DNA from: Burkholderiaceae bacterium
GTDB taxonomy: Bacteria; Pseudomonadota; Gammaproteobacteria; Burkholderiales; Burkholderiaceae_C
DNA: 19,012 bases
Assembly: GCA_023262365.1 (NCBI GenBank)
Contig: JALRBF010000095.1
Coordinates: forward strand, 1 to 19,012
Direction of reading: 5' to 3'
Each line of letters opens with the position of its first letter. The stretch's first letter is position 1. The notes beneath the pieces are model-generated. The model saw only the letters and a list, made by a program, of their open reading frames with translations, did not search any database and had not been told where the DNA came from. Made by a program: the position numbers and the translations under genes. Shown here piece by piece: positions 7,287 to 15,328 of the stretch.

Positions 7287-8078
7287 TTAAGCCACTGGGG
7301 CCACGTCAAGCCGCGCCACGATGCCTTGCAGGTCTTTGTGCGGGGCAGGGTATTTCTTCATCACCAGTGGGTCGTGGCCCGGAATCACGTGCTCCGGCGA
7401 CGAGGCCAGGGCGTAGGCTTTGTGGTAACCCTCAATCATGTCGCCCACGTTGTACACCACCGGAAATGGCCGCTCGTCCTGCATGTTGGCGTAAAAGTGG
7501 CTGGCATCCGAGGCCAACACCACCCAGCCGCGCTCGGTGTGCACACGCACCACTTGCAGCCCGGCGGTGTGCCCGCCGAGGTGGTGCACGCTGATGCCGG
7601 GGGCAATTTCCTCGGCGCCGTCGTGAAACACCACGCGATCGGTGTACAAGCGCTCGACCATGGCCATCACGTCGCCCAGACTAAAGGGGTAGCGCATGGT
7701 GCGGTGGCACATGCAGCGGCCGGTGGCGTACTGCATTTCTTTGTCTTGCAGGTGGTACCGCGCGCCCTTAAACAAATGCGAGTTGCCGCAGTGGTCGTAG
7801 TGCATGTGGGTGATGATCACGTCCGAGACGCTGTCGGCTTGCACCCCCAGCAGCCCAAGCCCTTCACTGGGGCAGCGCAAAAAGCGCCGACCACGCTCGG
7901 CTGCGCCTTCGGCCGAGAAGCCCGTGTCCACCACCCAATGGCGCGTGGCGCCTTTGATGAGCCACACGTAGTAATCGAGTGGCATGGGCACCTCATGCGC
8001 GTCGCCGCCGATGAAGTTGGCACCGCTCATGCGGTCGTGCTCGGCGTATTTGATGGCGTAAATCTCGTAGTTTTCCAC
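7287..8078 (-). CDS. Metallo-beta-lactamase-fold hydrolase (N-acyl-homoserine-lactonase-like)
   Basis: A 263-residue MBL-fold enzyme with all expected zinc ligands: His91, His93, Asp95 and His96 in THMHYDHCGN, then His170 in GGHTAG, Asp191 in ASDASHFY and His235 in PGHDP. The arrangement and length match the AttM/AhlD-type lactonase branch, but many members act on other lactones or esters, so quorum quenching should not be assumed. The start is GTG 8078, with AGGAGA five to six bases upstream; no closer ATG fits. The gene follows the ligase by 15 bases and precedes the SCP2-like gene by 17. A catabolic role opening a lactone or cyclic ester is inferred from the operon. Confidence 0.87.
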   Translation of the reverse strand: MENYEIYAIKYAEHDRMSGANFIGGDAHEVPMPLDYYVWLIKGATRHWVVDTGFSAEGAAERGRRFLRCPSEGLGLLGVQADSVSDVIITHMHYDHCGNSHLFKGARYHLQDKEMQYATGRCMCHRTMRYPFSLGDVMAMVERLYTDRVVFHDGAEEIAPGISVHHLGGHTAGLQVVRVHTERGWVVLASDASHFYANMQDERPFPVVYNVGDMIEGYHKAYALASSPEHVIPGHDPLVMKKYPAPHKDLQGIVARLDVAPVA

Positions 8079-8093
8079 GTTGTCTCCTGTTGG

Positions 8094-9701
8094 CTAGCGG
8101 GATGAGGCCACCCGAACAAACAGTTCAGGCAGCTGATTCTTTTTGACTTTGCCCGTCGTCGTCAATGGCAGCTCCGCGTCGCTGACCCAAACGATGTGTT
8201 GCGGCTGTTTGTAGCGGGCCAGTCGCCCTTGGCAGTGGCGGCGCACCGCCTCGGTGTTGGGCGTGGCACCAGCGCGGGCCACCAGCACCGCGCCCAGCAC
8301 AAAGTCGTCGTCTTGCGCCAGCCCCGTGCAGTAGGCGGCCAACACCAAGGGGTGTTGCAGCAGCACTTCTTCCACCTCAACCGGGGCCACGTTCATGCCG
8401 CCCACCTTGACCATTTCTTTGAGTCGGCCACGAAAGTAAAGGTAGCCCTCGGCGTCAAGCCAGCCCAGGTCGCCGGTGCGAAAAAAGCCGTCGTCATCAA
8501 ACGCCGCGCGCGTGGCCTCGGGGTCGTTGTGGTAGCGCTTAAAGACGTAGCCCTTGACCCGAATCTCGCCCACCTCGTCGGCTTGGCACAGGGCCTCGGT
8601 TTCGGGGTTGACGATGCGCACCGTGACCCCCTCAAGCGCACGGCCCACGCTGCGCAGGCGCCTGTGCAGGGGCTCTGCGGCGTCGGTGACGTTGCAGTTG
8701 CCGTAGGTTTCGGTTAGGCCATAAATGTTGCAAATGTCGCGGCAGCCAGCATCGACCAGGCGTTGGATTTGCTCGGGGCTGCCAATGGTGGCGCCGCCGC
8801 GCAGGCTGGCGAGGCGCGCCGGGGCGTAGCCCGGCGCATCCAGCAGGGCTTGGGCCATGTTGGGTGTGCCGTAAAACAAGGTGCAGCGCTCACGCTCAAT
8901 CAGCGCCAGCGCGGCCTCGGCGTCAAAGTGCGGCTGCAACACCAAGCAGCCGCCACGGGTGAACATGTTGAACAAGGCGTTTTCACAGCCCAGGCCCCAA
9001 AACAGCGAAACCGCCAGCCACAGCCGGTCGTGGCTGGTGTTGTGCTGGCGCGCGCCGATTTGCCACATGTTGGCAATCAGCGCGTCGTGTTGCAGCACCA
9101 CGCCTTTGGGCAGCGAGGTTGAACCCGAGGTATAGAGCAAAAAGCTGTCGTCCTCGGGGCGCACCGCGGCGCTGCGTTGGGCCAGTTGCTGCGCGGACAC
9201 ACCGTGGCCGGTTTGCTGCAGGGCGGCCCAGGTCAGGTCACCGGGGGCAAGGTCGGCGGGCGGCTCACCTACCCACACCACCTCGTGCAGCGCCGGCAGC
9301 CCCTGCGTCTCGGCGCGCAAGGCGGCAAGTGATTGGGCGTAATCGTGACGCAAAAAGCGCGGCTCAGCCAGCAGCGTGCGCGTGCCCGAGTGGCGCAGCA
9401 CGTAGCCCAATTCGGGTGTGCTCAGCCAGGTGTTGACGCCCACCATGACCGCGCCGATGGCGGTGATGGCAAAAGCCGCCACCACCCACTCGTTGCGGTT
9501 GCCCATGCAAATGGCCACCCGGTCGCCCGCTTGCACGCCCAAGCCCAGCAAACCGCGGGCACATTGGTTAACGGCCAGCTCGAAGTCGGCGTAGGTTAGG
9601 CGGGCGTTGGCGTCCACCAACACCTCGTGCGAGCCAAAGCGCTGCGCTTGCTCGCGCACCAGCGCGGGCAGGGTTTGACTGGCAGGAGGCATCAGGGGCA
9701 T
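8094..9701 (-). CDS. Acyl-CoA synthetase/ligase (class I adenylate-forming, AMP-binding)
   Basis: A 535-residue ANL-superfamily enzyme that activates a carboxylate through an acyl-AMP to its CoA thioester. Visible motifs are the phosphate loop YTSGSTSLPKGV (190-201), the A5 motif YGLTET (327-332), TGDLG (409-413), the hinge RGRLKE (424-429) and the catalytic A10 lysine Lys518 in TTTGKVKK. The frame stays open upstream, but the added 84 residues are rich in Arg, Cys and Trp and do not look like protein, so ATG 9701 is chosen; its ribosome site is weak. It is the first gene of the minus-strand operon and diverges from the CoA-transferase at 9812. The acid it activates is not predictable by eye; cyclohexane-carboxylate, aromatic or medium-chain acids are all possible. 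Confidence 0.9.
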   Translation of the reverse strand: MPLMPPASQTLPALVREQAQRFGSHEVLVDANARLTYADFELAVNQCARGLLGLGVQAGDRVAICMGNRNEWVVAAFAITAIGAVMVGVNTWLSTPELGYVLRHSGTRTLLAEPRFLRHDYAQSLAALRAETQGLPALHEVVWVGEPPADLAPGDLTWAALQQTGHGVSAQQLAQRSAAVRPEDDSFLLYTSGSTSLPKGVVLQHDALIANMWQIGARQHNTSHDRLWLAVSLFWGLGCENALFNMFTRGGCLVLQPHFDAEAALALIERERCTLFYGTPNMAQALLDAPGYAPARLASLRGGATIGSPEQIQRLVDAGCRDICNIYGLTETYGNCNVTDAAEPLHRRLRSVGRALEGVTVRIVNPETEALCQADEVGEIRVKGYVFKRYHNDPEATRAAFDDDGFFRTGDLGWLDAEGYLYFRGRLKEMVKVGGMNVAPVEVEEVLLQHPLVLAAYCTGLAQDDDFVLGAVLVARAGATPNTEAVRRHCQGRLARYKQPQHIVWVSDAELPLTTTGKVKKNQLPELFVRVASSR

Positions 9702-9747
9702 GGCGCAATCCGCACAACACAGCAACCGCCCAATTGTGAGAAGTTTG

Positions 9748-9799
9748 GCCCCGCCCCGCAGTCGCGCGCTTGATAGGTTAAACCTCCCCAAGGCGGGGC
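9748..9799. promoter_or_regulatory. Divergent intergenic region with inverted repeats (possible operator)
   Basis: The 110 bases between the divergent ligase and CoA-transferase genes hold GCCCCGCC (9748-9755), mirrored by GGCGGGGC (9792-9799). Between them is the odd palindrome AGGTTAAACCT (9775-9785), which lies off-centre. Such dyads in a divergent promoter region are typical of regulator binding. I see no convincing -35/-10 pair. Confidence 0.35.
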
Positions 9800-9811
9800 G
9801 CTGGCGGTACC

Positions 9812-11017
9812 ATGCGGCGCATGACCACCCCGACTGAGCCAACCGCCCTGGGACGGTTTCGCGTTTTGGACTTATCGCGCGTGCGCGCCGGGCCCAGTTG
9901 CGCCCGTATTTTGGGCGATTTTGGCGCCGACGTGCTGCGCATTGAGCCCCCACCTGGGGTGGACCCCAACGAATCGATGTTTGCTGCCAACCGGGACAAA
10001 GGCGACTTTCAAAACCTCAACCGCAACAAACGCGCCATGACGCTGAATTTGCGCACCGAAGCTGGGCGCGAGGTGCTCATGCGGCTGGTTGCGCGCAGCG
10101 ACGTGCTGATTGAAAACTGGCGCCCTGACGTGAAGCAGCGCCTGGGCCTAGACGACGCGGCGCTGCGCCGCGTGAACCCTCGCGTGATTTTGGCCAGCAT
10201 CGCCGGGTTTGGTCAAACCGGGCCCTACGCCACTCGCCCGGGGTTTGACCAAATCGTCCAAGGCATGGGCGGGCTGATGAGCGTCACCGGCCACCCCGAA
10301 GGCGGGCCGGTGCGTGCCGGGCTGGCCGTAGCCGACCTCAGCGCTGGTCTATACGCCGCCATTGGCGTGTTGGTGGCCTTGCTCGAGCGCGAGCAGTCGG
10401 GGCAAGGTCAGTGGGTGCACAGCTCGCTGCTGCACGCGCAAATTGCCATGATGGACTTCCAAGCCGCGCGCTACCTCAACGAGGCGCAGGTGCCGCAACA
10501 AGAAGGCAACAACCACCCCACCAGCTCGCCCATGGGGTTATTTCAAGCCAGCGACGGCGCGTTTAATTTGGGTGTTACCGGTGAAGGCTTGTGGCAGCGT
10601 TTGCTTGAGGTGCTGCAGCGCCCTACCAGCCTAGCCCAGGCGTGCTTTGCCACCGAGGCGCTGCGGGTACAAAACCGTGCGCCGCTCAACCAAGCGTTGC
10701 AAGAAATATTCAACCAGCACCCGGTGGCGTACTGGGTGGACGAGCTCAACCAAGCCGGCGTGCCCGCCGGCCCGGTGTACAACATGGCGCAGGTGTTTGA
10801 CGACCCGCAGGTGCAGCACCTCGGTGTGGCGCAGGCGTTGCCGCGCGCCAGTGGCGGGCACACACGCTACATTACCCAGCCCGTGACGTTGACGCGCACC
10901 CCAGCGACCGTGCGCGAGCCAGCTCCGGCGTGGGGCGAACATACCGACGCGGTGCTGGCCGAGTTGGGTTATGACGCGGCGCAAGTGGCGCGCTTGCGCG
11001 AACAGGGAGTGGTGTGA
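9812..11017 (+). CDS. Class III (CaiB/BaiF-type, formyl-CoA transferase family) CoA-transferase
   Basis: A 401-residue protein of the family that swaps CoA between acids through an aspartyl-CoA adduct. The catalytic Asp is Asp175 in AVADLSAGLYAAIGV. Other family blocks are VLDLSRVRAGPSCARILGDF (18-37), KRAMTLNLRTEAGRE (73-87), the GFGQTGP loop (132-138) and the C-terminal GVPAGPVYNMAQVFDDPQ. ATG 9812 is followed three codons later by another ATG (9821) that may be the true start; neither has a strong ribosome site. Its TGA overlaps the ATG of the crotonase gene, so the two are translationally coupled. With a CoA ligase diverging on its other side, the locus has two independent ways of forming CoA thioesters. 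Donor and acceptor acids are unknown. Confidence 0.9.
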   Translation: MRRMTTPTEPTALGRFRVLDLSRVRAGPSCARILGDFGADVLRIEPPPGVDPNESMFAANRDKGDFQNLNRNKRAMTLNLRTEAGREVLMRLVARSDVLIENWRPDVKQRLGLDDAALRRVNPRVILASIAGFGQTGPYATRPGFDQIVQGMGGLMSVTGHPEGGPVRAGLAVADLSAGLYAAIGVLVALLEREQSGQGQWVHSSLLHAQIAMMDFQAARYLNEAQVPQQEGNNHPTSSPMGLFQASDGAFNLGVTGEGLWQRLLEVLQRPTSLAQACFATEALRVQNRAPLNQALQEIFNQHPVAYWVDELNQAGVPAGPVYNMAQVFDDPQVQHLGVAQALPRASGGHTRYITQPVTLTRTPATVREPAPAWGEHTDAVLAELGYDAAQVARLREQGVV

Positions 11018-11790
11018 TGACAGGCAGCATAGACATCGAGCGGCGCGACCACGTGGCGTGGTTGGTGATCAACGATGAAGCCAAGCACAACGCCATGAGC
11101 CTGGGCATGTGGCAAAGCCTGGCGCAGCACATGCAAGCATTAGAGGCCGACCCGCAGGTGCGCGTGGTGGTGCTGCGCGGTGCCGGCAGCAAGGCGTTTG
11201 TCTCGGGTGCCAACATCAGTGAATTTGAGCAAGTCCGCGGGTCGGCGCAAGCCACCGAGTCGTACAACGCCGCCGTGGCGGCCGCGCAGTCGGCGCTGGC
11301 GCGCGCGCGCATGCCAGTGATTGCGGCCATTTCGGGCATTTGCTTTGGCGGTGGCATGGGCTTGGCGCTGAGTTGCGACATACGTTACGCCAGCCGTGAC
11401 GCGCGGTTTCGTATTCCTGCGGCGCGCTTGGGCCTGGCCTACGCCTACGACGGGGTGCGTGCCTTGCTGCAGCAATTGCGCCCGGCTGACTTGGCCGAGG
11501 TGCTGTTTGCCGCGCGAATTTTTCAGGCCGACGAGGCGCAACGCGCGGGCATGGTCAACACCTTGTGTGACGACGTGTTTGGCCACGCCGAGGCCATGGC
11601 GCAGACGATTGCGCAAAATGCCCCACTGTCCGTGGCCGCGGCCAAGCGCGCCATGCGCGACATTTTGGCCGGGCAGGCCGAAACCGACGCCATGCGTGCC
11701 ATGGCCGTGGCATGCTTTGACAGCGAGGACTACAAGGAAGGCCGACTGGCCTTTGCGGAGAAACGCCAACCGGCGTTTCGCGGCCGCTAG
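11017..11790 (+). CDS. Crotonase-fold (enoyl-CoA hydratase/isomerase family) protein lacking the hydratase glutamates
   Basis: A 257-residue crotonase-superfamily member with the acyl-CoA and oxyanion features AFVSGANI (60-67) and GGGMGLALSCDIRYA (111-125). In classical enoyl-CoA hydratase the catalytic glutamates fall in GGGCE and in QPE; here those positions are Gly115 (GGGMG) and Ala135 (RIPAA). The oxyanion hole is kept and the water-activating pair is lost, so simple hydration is doubtful; decarboxylation, isomerisation or thioester/C-C hydrolysis are family alternatives. ATG 11017 overlaps the TGA of the CoA-transferase, with AGGGAG about eight bases upstream; GTG 11014 is a less likely start. 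Annotation as a plain enoyl-CoA hydratase would over-claim. Confidence 0.85.
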   Translation: MTGSIDIERRDHVAWLVINDEAKHNAMSLGMWQSLAQHMQALEADPQVRVVVLRGAGSKAFVSGANISEFEQVRGSAQATESYNAAVAAAQSALARARMPVIAAISGICFGGGMGLALSCDIRYASRDARFRIPAARLGLAYAYDGVRALLQQLRPADLAEVLFAARIFQADEAQRAGMVNTLCDDVFGHAEAMAQTIAQNAPLSVAAAKRAMRDILAGQAETDAMRAMAVACFDSEDYKEGRLAFAEKRQPAFRGR

Positions 11791-11820
11791 GTCAGGCCGA
11801 GGGCGCGCGCACTGGCGAGG

Positions 11821-12276
11821 TTACAGCTCAACCGTGTCAAAGTTCGCCGGAATGATGATCTCCAGCAGTTCGCAGTCGTCCGAGTAGTCCAAGACGGTGT
11901 GCTTGATGCCTGGCGGCTGCGTCCAGCAGCTGCCTTCGCGCATCACCTGCGTGCCCTGGCCTTCGTATTCGCCCACCATCCAGCCCTTGAGCACGTAAAT
12001 CATTTGAAAGTTCACCGCGTGGTAGTGGCGCTTGGAGACGTCTTTGGGCTTGCACGGGGGGATCAGCTTAATCACATGTGCTTGCACCGCGCCGGCGGTG
12101 GCCTGGGCAATGCCCAAGTCGCGGTACGCAGCGTATTTGCGCAGCCCCTTTTTAAAGTCTTGCCCCTTGTAATGCGAAATCACAAACGGCTGCTTGTCTT
12201 GCCACTTGGTGGTGGGTGGGGCTTTTTTGGCGCGAGCTGGCTTGGCCTGGGTTGTCGCTTTGGGGGTGGCGGGCAT
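11821..12276 (-). CDS. Cupin-domain protein with a Lys/Ala/Pro-rich N-terminal tail
   Basis: A 151-residue protein. Residues about 60-150 form a single cupin: motif 1 has His84 and His86 (RHYHAVNF) with Gln91 where Glu is usual, and motif 2 is G-x5-P-P-G-I-K-H with His126. The three histidines could bind a metal. The first 28 residues (PATPKATTQAKPARAKKAPP and on) are basic, low in complexity and probably disordered; no signal peptide is evident. ATG 12276 is chosen because AAGGAGT lies about eight bases upstream; the longer frame to 12303 lacks this. It is the last gene of a minus-strand group, 16 bases behind the SDR. Its role could be ligand sensing, isomerisation or ring chemistry; I cannot choose. 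Confidence 0.75.
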   Translation of the reverse strand: MPATPKATTQAKPARAKKAPPTTKWQDKQPFVISHYKGQDFKKGLRKYAAYRDLGIAQATAGAVQAHVIKLIPPCKPKDVSKRHYHAVNFQMIYVLKGWMVGEYEGQGTQVMREGSCWTQPPGIKHTVLDYSDDCELLEIIIPANFDTVEL

Positions 12277-12292
12277 GGTCAGACTCCTTGGG

Positions 12293-13012
12293 TTAGGCCG
12301 CACCTTGCGGGCGCAGCTCGATGAGGTCGGGGCAGCAGGGGGCCTCGGTGATTAGGGCGTAGCGCACCGCTTGGGCCACGTCTTGCGCCGTGAGCGGGGC
12401 AAAGCGCCGCGCCGCCAGCGAGGCCAGCACCTCGGGGTGGGTGCTGCTGGCGCGAATGTCGGTATCCACCATGCCTGGGGCCACTTCGGTTACACGTAGC
12501 CCCTGGCCTTGCAGCTCCAAGCGCATGGCGCGAGCCATGGCCGATAAGGCGTGCTTGGTCGCGGCGTACACCGAGGCCATGCGAAACACCTCGCGCGCGC
12601 CAATGGAGGTGACGAACACCATGTGCCCCTGGCCACGCGCCACCATGTGCCGCGCCACCGCTTGGCTGATACGAAATGCCGCCAGCACGTTGGTTTGAAA
12701 CATCCAGGCGGTGTCCTCGTCCGTAAGTTCAAGCACCGGCGCGTAGCGCAGCACCCCGGCGTTGTTGACAAAGGCGTCCACGTGCGCGGCGGCTTCGGCC
12801 AAGGTGGCGGCAAAGCCGGCGTCGTTTAAGTCACCGGCAAGAATCTGTACCCGTTGCGCGCCGGCCTCGGCTTGCAGGTCGCGCAGGGCGTCCTCGCGGC
12901 GTCCGGTGGCCAACACCTCGGCCCCGGCGTGCGCCAGTGTTAGGGCCGTGGCTCGGCCAATGCCAGCGCTGGCACCGGTGACGAGCACGCGGCGTCCGTT
13001 AAGTGGCAGCAT
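12293..13012 (-). CDS. Short-chain dehydrogenase/reductase (classical SDR)
   Basis: A 239-residue classical SDR. The Rossmann dinucleotide motif is TGASAGIG (12-19), followed by NNAG (83-86), a catalytic Ser136 in VTSIGA, and Tyr149 and Lys153 in YAATK. The residue run GRRED after strand 2 (ATGRRED, 35-41) suggests NADP(H) preference. The start ATG 13012 is supported by GAGGAGA seven bases upstream; the reading frame continues a few codons further without support. A sigma70-like promoter lies just upstream. It probably oxidises or reduces a hydroxyl/keto group of a pathway intermediate; the substrate is unknown. All catalytic residues are present, unlike in the second SDR of the window at 15329-16111. 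Confidence 0.88.
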   Translation of the reverse strand: MLPLNGRRVLVTGASAGIGRATALTLAHAGAEVLATGRREDALRDLQAEAGAQRVQILAGDLNDAGFAATLAEAAAHVDAFVNNAGVLRYAPVLELTDEDTAWMFQTNVLAAFRISQAVARHMVARGQGHMVFVTSIGAREVFRMASVYAATKHALSAMARAMRLELQGQGLRVTEVAPGMVDTDIRASSTHPEVLASLAARRFAPLTAQDVAQAVRYALITEAPCCPDLIELRPQGAA

Positions 13013-13040
13013 GAATGGTCTCCTCAAACCGTGAACAAAA

Positions 13041-13069
13041 ATCGTAGCACCATGCGCCGCTGGTGACCA
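13041..13069 (-). promoter_or_regulatory. Candidate sigma70 promoter for the SDR-cupin pair
   Basis: On the minus strand TGGTCA (13069-13064) and TACGAT (13046-13041) are separated by exactly 17 bases, each matching four of six consensus bases. Transcription would start about 22 bases before the SDR ATG at 13012, which leaves room for its strong GAGGAGA site. The match is plausible but not strong. Confidence 0.4.
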
Positions 13070-13090
13070 CCGCGCCAGCGCCTGCGCGTG

Positions 13091-14311
13091 TCACCCATGC
13101 GCAGGCGGCGGGTTGTTGTGCCGCGACTGGTGGCGCCACATCAAGCCCAGCACCATCAACGCACCGGCCGCGGCCACCGAGAACAGCATGCGCTCGGAGG
13201 TTAAATCAATCAACCAGCCCCCGGCGGTGGCATTAAGCGCTTGCCCGGCAAACAGCGACAGCGCAAACAGGCTCACGCCCAAGCCGCGCTGGGGCGACAT
13301 TTCAGTGGCTTGCACCTGAATTTGGTTGTGCACCATGAACAGGCCGTAACCCCCGGCCACACAAAACGGCACCAGCATCCACCACGCGGGCAGCCAGGCC
13401 AGGGCCAAAAAGCTCACCACCTGCATCACGGTGCCGGCCAGCAGCAAGACGTGCGCCTCAACCCGGGGCAGCACCCAGCGCGCGCTGCGGGCATAAACCA
13501 GCCCACCCAGGCTGAACAAGGCCACCATGGCGCCGGCTGCGCCGACGCCAAGACCCAGGTTGTGCGCCAAGTGGCTGGGCAAAAACGCGGCTGCACCGTA
13601 GGTGAGTGCGCCCTCGGTGGCGCCAATGACCAGCACCCGGCGCGCCCGGGGCAGGCGGCACAGGCTTACGATGGCGCGCATGTGCTCGGCGGCAGCGCGC
13701 CATGGCGTGGTGCGCGCCATCAACGGCTCGGGCAGGCTGGGGCCTCGCCAAAACAGCAGCCCCGCGATGGCGGCAAAGCCCAAAGCCAGCAAGGCAAAAG
13801 TGCCCCGCCAACCAGCCACGCTGACGAGCAACCCACCCAGCCACTGGCCCGTCATGGCGCCCAGCACGGTGGCGCTCATGAGCCGCGCCAGCGTGGTTTG
13901 CCGTTCGTGCAATGGCACGTGGTCGCCAATCCATGCCAGCACCATGGGCACGATGCCACCGGCGGCAAAGCCCGCCAGCATGCGTGCCGCCAACAACGCC
14001 TGCAGCGTGGGCGCCAACGCGCACAACGCCGCGGCCACGGCACAGGCCATGGTGGCCAGGTGAATCACGCGGTACTTACCAAAACGGTCGGCCACGCCAC
14101 CGGCGAACAGCTGCATCACGCCATAGCCCAAGGCAAAAGCCCCCAGCACCTGCGCCGCGCTGCCCACCGAGACCTGAAAATCTTGCACAAACACCGGCAG
14201 CATGGGGTCACCCACGCGCATCGAAAACATACTCACAAACCCAGCCAAAGCCAGCAATTGCAGCGCACGCGAAACAACGTCCGGACTGGCCGGTGGGGTA
14301 GTGGGGCTCAT
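13091..14311 (-). CDS. Major facilitator superfamily transporter (drug:H+ antiporter-1-like)
   Basis: A 406-residue polytopic membrane protein with about 12 predicted helices. The loop 2-3 signature GGVADRFGKYRVI (71-83) is the MFS motif A, and MRVGDPMLPVFVQDF (31-45) at the end of helix 1 recalls sugar-efflux or drug-efflux type MFS proteins. ATG 14311 begins MSPTTPPASP; a TTG further up (14353) is open, but its codons look non-conserved. No ribosome site is obvious. It diverges from the PuuE-like gene at 14437 and is followed after 78 bases by the SDR. Possible roles are uptake of the pathway substrate or export of a toxic intermediate; sequence alone does not decide. Confidence 0.85.
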   Translation of the reverse strand: MSPTTPPASPDVVSRALQLLALAGFVSMFSMRVGDPMLPVFVQDFQVSVGSAAQVLGAFALGYGVMQLFAGGVADRFGKYRVIHLATMACAVAAALCALAPTLQALLAARMLAGFAAGGIVPMVLAWIGDHVPLHERQTTLARLMSATVLGAMTGQWLGGLLVSVAGWRGTFALLALGFAAIAGLLFWRGPSLPEPLMARTTPWRAAAEHMRAIVSLCRLPRARRVLVIGATEGALTYGAAAFLPSHLAHNLGLGVGAAGAMVALFSLGGLVYARSARWVLPRVEAHVLLLAGTVMQVVSFLALAWLPAWWMLVPFCVAGGYGLFMVHNQIQVQATEMSPQRGLGVSLFALSLFAGQALNATAGGWLIDLTSERMLFSVAAAGALMVLGLMWRHQSRHNNPPPAHG

Positions 14312-14436
14312 GGGTGGGGTGCCGAGGGTGGCATAGCATAGCCCACCGGCCAAGCGGGGCCATGCACGTGGGTGACGCCTTGTCCCCCGCCCCCTGACTA
14401 CACTACATCGCTTGCGCTCGCTTACCCGGAGTTGTC

Positions 14437-15309
14437 ATGGCCAACCCTCGTCTGCCCTACCGTTTTTCTGACAGCGGCCCCGCCCTCAAGCCCGCCGCGG
14501 CTGGCCGTGTGCTGGTGCACTTGGTGGTCAACGTGGAGCACTGGGTGTTTGATGCGGCCATGCCGCGCACCATCATTACCCCGCCCCACGGCAAAGAAAC
14601 CGTCCCCGATGTGCCCAACTTCAGCTGGGCCGACTACGGCATGCGCGCGGGCCTGCCGCGCCTGTTGCGCGCCATCACCGAGCGTGGCCTGACGGCCTCG
14701 ACCAGCATCAACGCCGGCGTGATTGAGGCCTACCCCCAAGCTGCCGAGGCCATGCTCAAGGCTGGGTGGGAGTTTATTGGGCACGGCGTGCACCAAAAAA
14801 CCCAAAACGCCGCGGGCGACGAGGGCGCATTGGTGCAGCAGTCGCTGGACATATTGCAGCGCTTCACGGGCCAGGCCACGCGCGGCTGGCTCAGTCCCGG
14901 TCTGCGTGAAACCCACGACACCCCTGACATTCTTAAAGCCCACGGCGTGCAATACGTATGCGACTGGGTGGTGGACGACGTACCCCAGTGGATGCAAACC
15001 AAGCACGGGGCCTTGCTTAGTGTGCCGTACAACCTAGAGGTGAACGACTCCATCATCTACGCCATTGAAAAACACGACTCCGAGCAAATGTTCGAGCGTA
15101 CGGTGCGCACCTTGCGCTTGTTCGAGCGCGAGTCCTTGCACCACCCGCGGGTGTTTGCCATTGGGCTGCACCCGCACCTCATTGGCGTGCCGCATCGGTT
15201 CGAATCGTTTGAGCGCATGCTCGATGCGCTCATGGCCTCGCCCGCCGTGGGCTTTGTACAAGGCCGTGACATTTACGACTGGTACGCCGCCCAAGTACCC
15301 GCCCCTTAA
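14437..15309 (+). CDS. Polysaccharide-deacetylase-fold amidohydrolase (PuuE allantoinase / cyclic-imide-hydrolase-like)
   Basis: A 290-residue protein of the NodB/CE4 superfamily, in the branch that hydrolyses cyclic amides rather than sugars. The segment TRGWLSPGLRETHDTPDILKAHGVQYVCDW (about 148-177) and the tail block IGLHPHLIGVPHR (242-254) are typical of PuuE-type proteins. The CE4 TFDDG motif is replaced by VNVEHW (31-36), and the HxxxH motif by GHGVHQ (His116, His119). No signal peptide, so probably cytoplasmic. ATG 14437 has GGAG seven bases upstream. It is the first gene of a plus-strand operon with an SDR and an acyl-CoA dehydrogenase. The fold assignment is firm; the choice between an allantoinase, a cyclic imide hydrolase or another ring-opening activity is not possible by eye. 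Confidence 0.82.
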   Translation: MANPRLPYRFSDSGPALKPAAAGRVLVHLVVNVEHWVFDAAMPRTIITPPHGKETVPDVPNFSWADYGMRAGLPRLLRAITERGLTASTSINAGVIEAYPQAAEAMLKAGWEFIGHGVHQKTQNAAGDEGALVQQSLDILQRFTGQATRGWLSPGLRETHDTPDILKAHGVQYVCDWVVDDVPQWMQTKHGALLSVPYNLEVNDSIIYAIEKHDSEQMFERTVRTLRLFERESLHHPRVFAIGLHPHLIGVPHRFESFERMLDALMASPAVGFVQGRDIYDWYAAQVPAP

Positions 15310-15328
15310 ATCTTTTTTCGGAGTCTGC

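Noticed and set aside
7287..8078. Quorum-quenching lactonase (AiiA/AttM) function
   Set aside because: The MBL ligands fit, but no luxI/luxR context exists and the gene is inside a catabolic operon; the specific substrate is not supported.
7326..8105. 259-codon plus-strand open frame opposite the MBL hydrolase
   Set aside because: His/Val-rich with no domain; it mirrors the real zinc-hydrolase gene on the minus strand.
9702..9953. 84-residue N-terminal extension of the acyl-CoA ligase
   Set aside because: The extra residues are Arg/Cys/Trp-rich, overlap the divergent CoA-transferase gene and have no family counterpart; the normal ligase begins at 9701.
13241..14341. 366-codon plus-strand open frame opposite the MFS transporter
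   Set aside because: Its translation is rich in His, Gln, Arg and Gly without motifs, typical of an antisense shadow in GC-rich DNA; the MFS frame has clear family features.
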